NCBI RefSeq assembly: GCF_050947335.1
Contig: NC_134988.1
Location: 7,874,001-7,938,000 of the forward strand
DNA length: 64,000 bases
Source: Megachile rotundata
Taxonomy: Eukaryota; Arthropoda; Insecta; Hymenoptera; Megachilidae
Direction: 5' to 3'
The notes below the pieces were generated by a model. It had not been told where the DNA came from, searched no databases, and saw only the letters and a list, made by a program, of their open reading frames with translations. Below, in pieces: positions 36,582-47,880 of the stretch; positions within the stretch are counted from its first letter, which is position 1, and the number at the start of each line of letters is the position of its first letter. Position numbers and translations under genes: made by a program.

Positions 36582-37120
36582 CATGTACATTTAGATTACT
36601 GCCATATTTTTATGATAATTATACATGCAATGGTTTCTTTGTTTTGTTAATTTATACAAATGTGCATATCATTACCTTACAGTGAATAGAACATGTGTCT
36701 GTACAAAATTCAGTTTATTTCTATTATTGAGTATAATTAGTTTATTATAATTTGAACGATTATTAAGCCATTTAACAGACGTAATAATAATGTTATTAAT
36801 AAATCCAACTTTCTTTTATAAGTGTTTCTTAAATTGTGAGCGAATATTAATGTTAAATATTGAAAATAGCACACAATACTCTTAAATGGGTTGTTAGCAA
36901 GTATGAATCGTACAAGAATATTACAATTGTATATCGTTTTTTCATATAGATGATAAATAAATTTATTTTATGGTGTATAAAGAATTTATTATTTTCCAAC
37001 TATTTATAAAGTTATTTGAAGGGAGAAAATAAAAACAATTTATTGAAAATATAAACGGTTTAATAAAATGTATTAATAAAATTACATAATCCTAATATAT
37101 CATTTTATTATATTATGTAC
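36582..37120. other. STUB1 3' flank
   Basis: AT-rich 3' UTR and intergenic sequence between convergent STUB1 and PGAP1; no gene. Confidence 0.5.
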
Positions 37121-37402
37121 AAACAAGGAAAGCAACTTAAGTTTTCCCTTCCGATTTCGACGAAACTTCGTACGTTTGTTAAGCAGGAAAAAATAAGGGA
37201 CACGTATTTTTTTTATTAGTTAAGCTTTTATTGAAGTAGCTTCGTCAACACTACGACGATAATGCTTGTTGCAAGAATTTAATAATAAAGCTGTTTTGTT
37301 TCGGCCGATAAAAAAATTACGTGTCCCTTATTCTTGCCTGCTTCACAAATATACGAAATTTCGTCAAAATCGGAAGGGGCACTTCCGTGCCTTTCCTTGT
37401 CA
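37121..37402. mobile_element. MITE-like inverted-repeat element, about 280 bp
   Basis: Imperfect terminal inverted repeats of about 100 bp: ACAAGGAAAG at 37123, then CTTCCGATTT, ACGAAACTTCGTA and AATAAGGGACACGTA, are mirrored in 37305-37400. The right arm carries extra bases (GGCACTTCCGTGCC) near the end. No ORF. Target duplication not clear. It lies between the 3' ends of STUB1 and PGAP1. Confidence 0.8.
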
Positions 37403-37518
37403 GTCCTTTAACAAATACTTTCTGTACAAATAAATTATATACATTTATTTAAATATAAAATTAACGTATATTAAGTCAAAAATTTACATGTTAAAAGATT
37501 AAATTAATAAATTGAATG

Positions 37519-40500
37519 CTATGAAGTGACAAAATTTAATGCAACCATAGCAATAATTCCAGCTACAATGGGCGGCATATAATACTGATAAAAAGCAGGA
37601 TGATATGCTGCTCCCATTGAAAGTACAATCCAACCAACAAAATATAATATCCTAGACAATATCTTAGATCGAATTCCATCATTAGAAGGAATTTGTACCC
37701 ACCCTAATGTGCTGCATGCTACTAGAATTACCCAACTTTTAAGTAACAAAGGATCTTCAGTAGAAAGTCTCATATCATAACTGAAATAAATGTATAAAAT
37801 GTTAATTAAAATGATTTAATATCTTATTTTTTAAGTAAGTATAAATATATAATGTAAGGATGTATTACAAACCTGAAATTTTTTGCCCAAACAAGTACAG
37901 ATGGTACTGCTGGAATTGCAACAAAGCACCAAAGTATGAAGAAAATAAGATGGTTAAATATTTTCTGTCTTGTATTCTCTTGTTCTTCAGGATTATTTTT
38001 CGCATTTCTAAATGGCCGTATCCAATTAAAATGTTGTAATGAAGCCATTAATAATTCTTCCAAATAATCTTCGTACATTTTTGTTAAATTTAGAAAATAT
38101 AAGAAAACTGAAATTATCATAGCTAAGGCTCCACAAGTTGCTGGTACTAAGGATAAAACAAGAATCGTGGTAATAAATGGTAACTGATTTAATCCACCAA
38201 GTAGCCAATCTGACCATGTTGTTGAGAAAGCTATTGCGCGTGCTAGAAATCTAAACAAAATTTGAAAATTGAAATTAATTTAAATAATGTAAAATTTAAC
38301 ATATATATACTAATATAACTAAATTTTCTTACCTGACAGCAATACTATGTGCCACTGATCCGAGGAATATAACAGAACAACATAATCCAATAATAAATAC
38401 ACAAATAATAGCCATAGAAACTAAAGATTCAAATATTAAATTATAGTAAAATGAGAAGAATATTGTAATCAGCACTATTGGAATTTGTTCGTTATCATGA
38501 TTAGTTTTGATTGATAAAAATATTAGGAGCAGACTAATAATTGTTGTATATAGTAGATACCAACGATCTCTTACAATACAAGATATTTTATCTATAATAC
38601 CACTTTCTTGAATATTAATTGTATATAGACATGCAGGATCTAATGTTATTCTCAGATTTGCAGATACATTAGAAGTATCATGTCTAGTTTGAATTTTCAG
38701 TGTTTTCGGTCCGTCATCGCTAAACATTAGAAATTTTCAAAATTCATAATTTCTGTCTTATCAATTACGGGTTAACTGGATTTAGATATACTTACATAAC
38801 AGTGAAAAATTGAATTTGTGTAACTCCAACACTCCATGGTTCCAATAATTCAACTATTGCATGATGTTTTGGATCTGTACATTCAGATGCTTTAAGTTCA
38901 ACTGCTATAGCACTTATATCATTAAAAGTGGCATAGTATCTAATATGTCCAGAATCAGTCTTCGTCATTCGACGTTTTACAAGTAATTTGTTTAAGATAG
39001 ATAATTCACTTTTAATAGGTATAACTCTTGTATCATAAGAATATAAGTCAACATTTACTGCTACAAAATTGTCTAGATCCTCTGGAGTAATTCTTACTAT
39101 AATGTGTGTCACACCAGGATATTTTATTTCTTGAAAATTTAAATCAACAGTTTTTCTTAAACGATGTAAAGGATCTACCGAAATTCTTGTTTTATTTGTT
39201 AAGTTCCAACCCCAATTGCTAAACAGAATACTTATTTTAGTATTATGATAAATTTATAATATAATAAAAAACGTAAAAAAATATTATTACCAAACTCTTG
39301 ATTGTCCTTCTATAATAGATGCTGTGCACACAAATAACCAATCTTTAGATTCTAAATTTATAGTGTCAATAGTCAAATGATCTGGTTCATCTCTCAATCT
39401 AATCATAAGATAAATAGAAGATGTCTTTTTAGATAAATTTTTGTTAGTCCATGTATACTGTTTCCGAATATCTTCTATCCATTCACCACCAGGTTTAAAT
39501 TGTATCATATCTTCATAAATATATAATCTTTTGCCAGCAGTATGCTGTAAAAATAGTTAAGAAATCAGAAGAAAGTTTTCATATGTAAAAAAAAGTTAGA
39601 AAGGTTTCTTACATGATGAAAATGATATGATAAAGCTTGCATTCTTTCTTCAGGCTTAGAGAAAATTTGTGGAGGTTTTTGAAAATAATTCACAGAATCA
39701 AATAATGAACGCACAATAGAAAACACTAATTGTTTGCACCAAAGAATACACAGGTGATCTGTAGATTTCCAAACACTTGGTATAGCTGGAGACAGAATAT
39801 TAATATCTGCTGCAGAATCTACAATTTGTGTTGAAGGCACAAGTAGATCTCGTGGTCCTCCTCCTATTGATACTACACTTGTTCCTGCATCTTTTATTTC
39901 GCTTAAGCGACTGTTTAATTTATGGTAATAACTAGCAAAAGTACTATCTAATACTAACACAGGAGTATGAGGTGTAGCCAAAGTAATAATAATACTTGCA
40001 ACACTAGCATTTAAATTTGGGGTCAATAATAGAGAACCTTTAGCTATAATACCTCCCTGGAAAAATAAAATGTAGTTATATTTCTGTTAAAGTAAATATT
40101 CTTATATATATTTACCATTGAATGTCCAATAAGTACAATCTTCTCTACATTGGTTTTGTATAAACTTAAAATTTTTTTTATACAGTGCGAAACATATAAT
40201 GTTTCTTCCATTAGTACACCTTAAATTAATAAATAATTGATTATTTTGTATTTTAATAACAAAAATACATAATAAATTTAGGAGAAATAAATTGAAAAGA
40301 ATAATCTTTTCACATTATATTTGATATTTTGATATCTTAAATAAATTACCTCCATATAAAGCAGAATACTCTTTGCCAAATGAAACTGTGAAGTAGTCAA
40401 AATGAAATGGAGTTCTATCTTTTAAACTTTTCCTTAAACTCACAGAAGCAAGGGATCTTACTAAAAGCAAGAGAATGATGTTTAATATTTAATACTTAAA

Positions 40501-40992
40501 ATATTATTAGAGTTATTATAAAGTGATTATTAGATTATAAAAACCTTGCTGGTGAGATCCAGCATTGCCTGGTACAAAAAGAACTGGTATTCCTGTGAAA
40601 TACATTCTTCTAAGTTTTTCTGTAATGAAACCTTCTCCATATGCGTACAATCCATATCTTTGATATTGTTCTTCTAGTTTGTCATCCAAGGATATTCTCT
40701 AATATTAACAATTATAATTTCTTTAATATTTAATCAAACTATTATTATAAAATTTCTTTAGTTTATAGCCTCTTCATAAATTCATTGTTAATACATTCAT
40801 ACTTTAATTCAAGAATTTTATGTTGAGTTTACGTACCACATACTGTGGATATTCAAACATGTATGTCATATCACAAGTATTTTCTTCAAAATCCGTAACA
40901 TAACGAGCAGCTCCAAGTATGTACAATAGTAGAAATAACATTAAAAATGAAAATAATGTAGTATAAATAAATACAGATTTAATTCGAATCAT
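37519..40992 (-). CDS. PGAP1: GPI inositol-deacylase PGAP1
   Basis: Ten exons read leftward: 40992-40837, 40698-40545, 40460-40350, 40219-40116, 40056-39613, 39544-39291, 39218-38796, 38719-38333, 38250-37873, 37780-37519. All phases agree and give 890 residues. A membrane helix lies at about 8-28, followed by the lumenal alpha/beta-hydrolase domain: PVLFVPGNAGSHQQ, then the nucleophile elbow GHSMGG with Ser174, its codons split by an intron after Met175. The middle is a beta-rich lumenal region, and the last 300 residues hold several hydrophobic helices (ISLLLIFLSI, ILVLSLVPATCGALAMI, VILVACSTLGWV). PGAP1 sits in the ER membrane and removes the inositol acyl chain from newly made GPI-anchored proteins, letting them leave the ER. 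It converges on STUB1. The start Met is followed by the membrane helix as in relatives. Confidence 0.95.
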
Positions 40993-41925
40993 TTTCTGGC
41001 TTCAAATAAGGCAAATTTCATAAAATTGTATTAAAAATGTTCATTATTTCTCTCGCTCAAAAATTGGCTTAAAAAAGAAATTTCACTATGTCATAATTTA
41101 AAATAATAACATAAAATTAAAAAGAGAACTGACTGATAAGAAGAATCATATTTTAATTACAAGGTTAAAATACTATAGTTTTGAGTGCGACTAAAATATC
41201 ACTGCGCAATCTCGTCATTGTTCTTATTATAAAACAAGCTTATAGTAAAACTAATAATATAGCATTAATAATTATTGCACGTCAGTTTTATATATTTCAA
41301 AAATTTGGAAATGCTGGGTACTTTGACTATTTTATATATACAAGAGTATTTAAATGTTAAGGGGATTGTATATCAATTTAAACAATTCAAATGTCCATTA
41401 TTAAACATTAATTTATGAGATATTAAAGTTACTCTTTGAATTATTTAATAATTTAATTGTACGCTAACGAGCATGCTCAGTTCCGCGTCTTATTCACTGA
41501 GTCTATCATGAGTGCGAGAAAAACGATAATACTGGCGGCAAATATATCCATCCTTTCTTTACAAACGATTAAGATAGGAAAAGGTAACAGATTTCCGATA
41601 TTTCATTGATAAGAAGGAGCGGCGAATATTATACCTAAGTATAGGGATTGTACATTCGAGAGCAAAAGTTTTTCTAGGGAAAATGGCGGCAAGAAGTCAC
41701 CATCATTCAGTGTAGCACAAGATTTGAGAGGCCGACAGTAGCGGCAGGCTGATAGGACAGATTCAGAACAGTCAATCGTCAATAAGGTAGGAAATGACAT
41801 TAAAATAATACAAAATTTCTTTCGAGTCGTCAAAAATGTTATTGCGGATGTTTTCTTTTGAAAAACGGCGCTTGTTTGCAAAATTTAGTCGGAATCGGAA
41901 CATCACGGTATTTCGAAGTTCCGAC
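40993..41925. other. PGAP1 upstream region
   Basis: Probable promoter and leader of PGAP1 near 41000-41250, then unique sequence with some GC-richer patches at about 41460-41720. Overlapping 60-92 codon frames on the minus strand have no recognisable motif. Confidence 0.4.
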
Positions 41926-42480
41926 AAAAATTGATAGTGGTTTGATGAAGTCAAAACATTCCGTAGTTAATTATTCTTGCTTTCTGATGTAATTTGATGT
42001 ATATTAACGTTAATTAAGCCAATAAAATCAATATTAATTGAATTTTTCGAAAATGGAACAAGTGGCGCCATCTCTTCTGTGAACAGGGTGAACTACACAC
42101 TTTTGAAACTGTAGTTTCATTAGTTCCGACTTTCTACCGGTAGACGGCGCGAAATGTATTGTTTCGGTTCAATTCGATTATTATAGTTGAATTTATTAGC
42201 TTAATTGACAATATGAATTGAATTACATCGGAGTGCAAGACCAATTAAAATCGAATTCTTTTGACTTTATCAAACCATTATCAATTTTTAACCATTCGTA
42301 GGTTAATTCTTATTAGCTTAAGGGTTTCTGTCTTATATGGCGCCATCCGGCGGTAGAAGATGAGAACTAATTAAACTACAGTTTGAAAAGTGTGTAGTTC
42401 ACCCTGATCGCCGGAGAGATGGCGCTACTTGTTCCATTAAAAAATATCAATTAATATCGATTTTATTGGCTTTGAAAAAT
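41926..42480. repeat. Diverged relative of the 1203-2525 palindrome family
   Basis: Arms 42016-42150 and 42340-42472 are imperfect inverted copies around a 189 bp spacer (paired positions sum to about 84,488-84,490). The outer part AAGCCAATAAAATCAAT, then TCGAA, GGAACAAGTGGCGCCATCT parallels the first palindrome's AAGCCAGAAAATCAAT, TCGAATT, GGTACAGGTGGCGCCATCT. GGCGCC-type sites occur at 42064, about 42137, 42339 and about 42411; the one at 42339 (GGCGCCATCCGGCGG) keeps the CTCF-like core. A further inverted pair with a different centre (near 41926-41957 and 42260-42293) shows the locus is compound. Confidence 0.8.
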
Positions 42481-43795
42481 AGCTTTATCTTCAAAAGTTG
42501 TTTTTAGATAGTAATGAAACTTCCAAAATACTTGTAACCTTTTAAATTAATTACTTTACAATAAACTACTATTTCGAAAAACAGGAGTTACTCAACAACT
42601 CCTATTTTCGCTTCTACTTTAGTCAACAATCATGTAATTAATGTTTTACGTACTTACTTTATCGAATTACCAAATCAAATTTTATATAAATTGCATAATT
42701 AATAATTACATAAAACCTCTTCTTATTACGAACCATTATATTTAAATATATAAATATTATTGCATAATATGTATAGGTATATAGTATATACCATGCACAT
42801 TCATATATGCAATCTACAATAAAAAGTACGAACTAATTTTCATCTTTGAAATCAATTTTCACTCGAAATATTTGTATACACAAATCAACGTATAAATATT
42901 TTTCAACAAATTTGTAAATCTGAATCGTATAAAAGAAGAAAAATAAAACGTCGATCGTAAAGAAAGGGAAGGCTTGCTTATTGTCCGAAAGGTAGCGAGG
43001 CGTGATTCAGCAGATCATTTGCAGAGTTAACCAAGCCTGCGACATGATTTACCAGGCATAGAACCAGTATCCATAATGTATGCCTTCCTTTCTGTGGACA
43101 TAATTGTATACGATATTACCCGAGGGAGCACGGTTCTTCCCGGTAACAAGGCATACCATCAACTCTCAAGGAAACCCCCATAAAGCATCCTCCACGTGGT
43201 TTTCGTTTCCACATGTTATTTCCTAGCGCGCCGCGAGATCGAGCCTTCGTTCCGCTTTTTTCGTGTCCACTTATTATCATGCTCTCTAAAGTGAGCTTTT
43301 CATCCCTTCGAGTTAAGCTCTTCTTTTCTAATGCCCAATTACAGGACTATTTTAACCCCTACATAATTTTGCATTTTATTCATTTTCTATTCTTTTTATA
43401 CTTGATTAACATTTGTTAGTAGTGTTTAGAGTCGTGTAGAATTTTTGGAATATTTATTAAAATTACTATAGAGAAATTTGATATGCAACTCTGATATTTT
43501 TTATGTGAAATTTCATTTGACACTCGGTTTTTGTTTATCTTTGTTTTAAGCCTTTGTGGGGTACTTTAGGTTTACATTTTAGTGGTGTTTTTATTAATGA
43601 CAAAATTTATTTATTAAGATGGTAGCATGTCAACGTATTGTCATGATACAATATTGGCATATCAATATGTTTAAACATATCAATATGTAGTATGGCAGTG
43701 TATTAATACATACATACGTATATCATCATGTCAGTGTGCCAAAATATGAACATATAGCATATCAGTACGTTGGTATTAACATACAGTATAACAGC
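42481..43795. other. Unique sequence with GC-richer island, no gene called
   Basis: AT-rich to about 42950, then about 300 bp of GC-richer unique sequence (42960-43260). Frames there are short. From about 43620 the sequence grades into CATATCAGCATGTC-like degenerate repeats leading into the 8-bp array. Confidence 0.4.
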
Positions 43796-44485
43796 ATATC
43801 AGTATTTCAGCATGTCAGCATATCAGCATGTCAATATGTTAGTACGTCAGCATGTTAATATGTTAATATGTTAACATGCTAATATGCTAACATGCTAATA
43901 TGTTAATATGCTAATATGCTAATATGCTAATATGCTAATATGCTAATATGTTAATATGCTAATATGCTAATATGTTAATATGTTAATATGTTAATATGTT
44001 AATATGTTAATATGTTAATATGTTAATATGTTAATATGTTAATATGTTAATATGTTAATATGTTAATATGTTAATATGTTAATATGTTAATATGTTAATA
44101 TGTTAATATGTTAATATGTTAATATGTTAATATGTTAATATGTTAATATGTTAATATGTTAATATGTTAATATGTTAATATGTTAATATGTTAATATGTT
44201 AATATGTTAATATGTTAATATGTTAATATGTTAACATGCTAACATGCTAACATGCTAACATGCTAACATGCTAACATGCTAACATGTTAATATGCTAACA
44301 TGTTAATATGCTAACATGTTAATATGCTAACATGCTAATATGCTAACATGCTAATATGCTAATATGCTAATATGCTAATATGCTAATATGCTAATATGCT
44401 AATATGCTAATATGCTAATATGCTAATATGTTAATATGCTAATATGTTAATATGTTAATATGTTAATATGTTAATATGTTAACAC
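43796..44485 (+). repeat. 8-bp minisatellite (TTAATATG) with variant blocks
   Basis: Roughly 80 tandem copies of an octamer. Variants cluster: CTAATATG at about 43880-43970, pure TTAATATG at about 43970-44230, CTAACATG at about 44232-44290, an alternating TTAATATG/CTAACATG zone to 44340, then CTAATATG again to about 44430. Degenerate related words extend outward on both sides. Confidence 0.95.
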
Positions 44486-45352
44486 GTCAGTGTACATTGA
44501 CATGCTAGTTCATCAGCATATAGCATGTCAGCATGTCAATGTATCAGCACATCAAAAATGTTAGTACATCTACTCGTTAGCATATCAACATACATATACA
44601 TAATATACATAGTATGCCAACATATAGCGTGAAGTCAGTACAATAACAGAATAAAAAATTAAAGTAAAGAATACCAGACAATTTTACTCGTATAAAATTT
44701 TTTTATTTTAATTTTCTTTTCAATTTAGCCTTATCCCCCTTCGCGTCTTACCAAATGCCCTCCATTGTTACCGTTCGTTTTCCCAGAGTCGAAGAAGGTT
44801 CGTCGAAAGAAGTTTTTCTCCGAACGAAAAGTCGAATTACTTTCTCGCAGATACAATACCCCGCTCTTTTCGTTCACAACCCATAATAGGAGGGTCGCTT
44901 TTATTAATGCACGAGAGGGGGGCACGTAAGCTGCTTACCTCCTGCAATTAAAATGTTTCTTTAAATACCCGGCTTGTCGACTTTATTGTAGACGACAGAA
45001 AGTTGTGTTTAAATCCTTGCTCGTTATACTAGTAGTCGATACGTGCCTTTACGGCAACACAGTTAAAAAACATGGCTTCCTTTTCCCGCGTAATACCTTT
45101 CATCTTCCATATTGCGGATCAAAAGTCAACGATTATTTCTGCCTTTATTTCGTATTGTACTGAACGAGTTAGCGTTTGAGAATGTAGAGAAAGGTTTAAC
45201 AGATTCGATTGGTTACTTCATAGAGTAGTATTACACAATCTGGCTTGAAAGTATCAAGTCACTTAACCACCTGCTTTATAATATCTCACACGTGACGCAA
45301 CTGTTGAGGTACAAATCTGACTCACATTCTTACCAGAATTGAGTTTCAAGTT
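44486..45352. other. Unique sequence between arrays
   Basis: Degenerate repeat remnants to about 44640, then a GC-richer island at 44725-45130. A 64-codon minus-strand frame here ends in a plausible splice donor (GTAAGACG) but shows no recognisable motif and no good acceptor, so it is not called. Confidence 0.4.
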
Positions 45353-45998
45353 TAATATTAGTTACAACCTGTCCACCAATAATCCATACCCAAAATGTAC
45401 CTAACATTTGAATATTCTTAGCCTATCTTAATATTACAATAATAATTAAGCCTTTTTGTCTGACACACTTGCTGAAGAGATTATAGGTTAAGGTTAAATA
45501 TAATGGTCGAAAAATAATATTAGTTACAACCTGTCCACCAATGATCCATACCCAAAATGTACCTAACATTTGAACATTCTTAGCCTGTCTTAATATTACA
45601 ATAATAATTAAGCCTTTTTGTCTCACACACTTGCTGAAGAGATTATAGGTTAAGGTTAAATATAATGGTCGAAAAATAATATTAGTTACAACCTGTCCAC
45701 CAATGATCCATACCCAAAATGTACCTAACATTTGAACATTCTTAGCCTGTCTTAATATTACAATAATAATTAAGCCTTTTTGTCTGACACACTTGCTGAA
45801 GAGATTATAGGTTAAGATTAAATATAATGGTCGAAAAATAATATTAGTCACAACCTGTCCACCAATGATCCATACCCAAAATGTACCTAACATTTGAACA
45901 TTCTTAGCCTATCTTAATATTACAATAATAATTAAGCCTTTTTGTCTGACACACTTGCTGAAGAGATTATAGGTTAAGGTTAAATACAATAGTTGAAA
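45353..45998. repeat. 162-bp tandem repeat, about 4 copies
   Basis: GTTACAACCTGTCCACC recurs at 45361, 45523, 45685 and (as GTCACAACC) 45847, exactly 162 bp apart, with copies nearly identical. Because 162 is divisible by three, the minus strand carries a 156-codon frame (45893-45423) repeating a 54-residue hydrophobic unit (MLGTFWVWIIGG...). The first and last units carry TAG in that frame, which bounds it. Confidence 0.95.
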
Positions 45999-46002
45999 AA
46001 TA

Positions 46003-46470
46003 GCATATTCGATTCTAGGTTAAATAAGTGTATAGATGGTTGTCTTAGTGAAATATGTAATATTACATGATTGGGTCTGAAAATGTTAAGGCAGCGTCCT
46101 TGGTTAAATATCATGATTAAAAAATAATACATTCGATTCTAGGTTAAGTAAGTGTATAGATGGTTGTCTTAGTGAAATGTGTAATATTACATGATTGGGT
46201 CTGAAAATGTTACGGCAACACCTTGGTTAAATATCATGATTAAAAAATAATACATTCGATTCTAGGCTGAGTAAGTGTATAGATGGTTGTCTTAGTGAAA
46301 TATGTAATATTACATGATTGGGTCTGAAAGTGTTACGGCAGTGTCATTGGTTAAATATCATGATTAAAAAATAATACATTCGATATTAGGTTAAATAAGT
46401 GTATAGATGTTTGCTTTAGTGAAATGTGTAATATTACATGGTTGGGTCCGAAAGTGTTAAGTGTCACTTC
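46003..46470. repeat. About 122-bp tandem repeat, 4 copies
   Basis: CATTCGATTCTAGGTT begins successive units at about 46006, 46129, 46250 and (variant) 46373, each followed by GTGTATAGATG, GTAATATTACATG and GGGTCTGAAA. Confidence 0.92.
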
Positions 46471-46770
46471 CTATAAAAATTGCAAAGTAACATGATCAAT
46501 TCTAAAACAGCACGTGTCACCTGTGAGACCACGTGTCACACGTGACAAGATCCAAACAGTCACCTCTTTGCGTAATATTACTCAGTCGGGTCTGAAAGAG
46601 TGCGCAGCCTCATACAAGAATGTAACTTATACAGCCCTAATAATCTGACTTCAAAATACAAGTGTTGCTTTCATAAAAGTTATACAATAAAATTAGATTT
46701 TGACTGAAAATTAAAAAGGACAATTCAGGTGGTTCCCCATCCAGCAATCCTCTCTTACAAATACTTTCGG

Positions 46771-47100
46771 TTAGCAGGGGGTGGGGTCCTTTATGGCACG
46801 TGAACGTGTATCGTCGGGACGTGAGGTAGTTACGGGAAAAATCGGTGCGAGAAAACCCACTCGTACTTGTAGATTCCTCCCGAGAGGAAAACGGCGTCTA
46901 TGCTCGCGAAGCCAATTTGCCGGAACATTAGCCGCAGACGGTGTTTCTTCTATGGTGCCTATTATTGACATTGCCTGTTCACCATCGACTATGTAATCGA
47001 TAGTAGCTTCCTCCGATTGTATCTTCAGGATTGGATATACTTTTTCATTCTTAGACAGTATCCATTTAGATAGTTGTGACAAACTGGAACATAATCTAAC
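46771..47100 (-). other. Unassigned open frame, possible exon
   Basis: A minus-strand frame of at least 103 codons, from an acceptor-like TTTTTTCAG just right of 47097 to a stop at 46771-46773. GC content is well above its surroundings and residue composition is balanced (EEATIDYIVDGEQAMSIIG, ANWLREHRRRFPLGRN). I recognise no family. The plus strand is also partly open here, which weakens the case. It directly abuts the 135-bp array. Could be a terminal exon, a gene remnant or chance. Confidence 0.3.
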
Positions 47101-47880
47101 CTGAAAAAACTGAGGTTATGATACGACAATCATTCTAGCTAGGTTTTTTATTAAGGCTCTGTCAGGTGGTTAAAAATGTCCTCAAACGTCCTGAATCTCT
47201 TCCTCTGATTCAGGAGCTCTATAATATAACCTAACCTCGAAAAAGAGAGGTTATGATACGACAATCACTTTAGCAAGGTTTTAAACTAAAGTTTTGTTAG
47301 GTGGTTAAAAATGTCCTCAAACGTCCCGAATCTCTTCCTCTGATGGAGGAGCTCTATAATATAACCTAACCTCGAAAAAGAGAGGTTATGATACGACAAT
47401 CACTCTAGCAAGGTTTTAAATTAAAACTCTGTCAGGTGGTTAAAAATGTCCTCAAACGTCCTGAATCTTTTCCTCTGATGGAGGAGCTCTATAATATAAC
47501 CTAACCTCAAAAAAGAGAGGTTATGATACGACAATCACTCTAGCAAGGTTTTAAATTAAAACTCTGTCAGGTGGTTAAAAATGTCCTCAAACGTCCTGAA
47601 TCTCTTCCTCTGATTGAGGAGCTCTATAATATAACCTAACCTCGAAAAAGAGAGGTTATGATACGACAATCACTCTAGCAAGGTTTTAAACTAAAGCTTT
47701 GTTAGGTGGTTAAAAATGTCCTCAAACGTCCTGAATCTTTTCCTCTGATTGAGAAGCTTGGTAATATAACCTAACCTCAAAAAAACTAATAACTTATTAC
47801 TTCGGATAATTACTCTATAGCAAGGTCAACAATTAAAACCCTATCAAGTGGCAAAAAATGTCCTCAAACATCCTCAATCT
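47101..47880. repeat. 135-bp tandem repeat, about 5-6 copies
   Basis: GAGGTTATGATACGACAATC recurs at about 47112, 47247, 47382, 47517 and 47652, exactly 135 bp apart. Each unit includes GTCCTCAAACGTCC, GAGCTCTATAATATAACC and TAACCTCGAAAAAGAGAGG, an imperfect hairpin. The last copy is decayed. Confidence 0.95.

Noticed and set aside
43796..47880. Regular repeats resembling a CRISPR array
   Set aside because: Units are contiguous tandem copies without unique spacers, in a eukaryotic genome.
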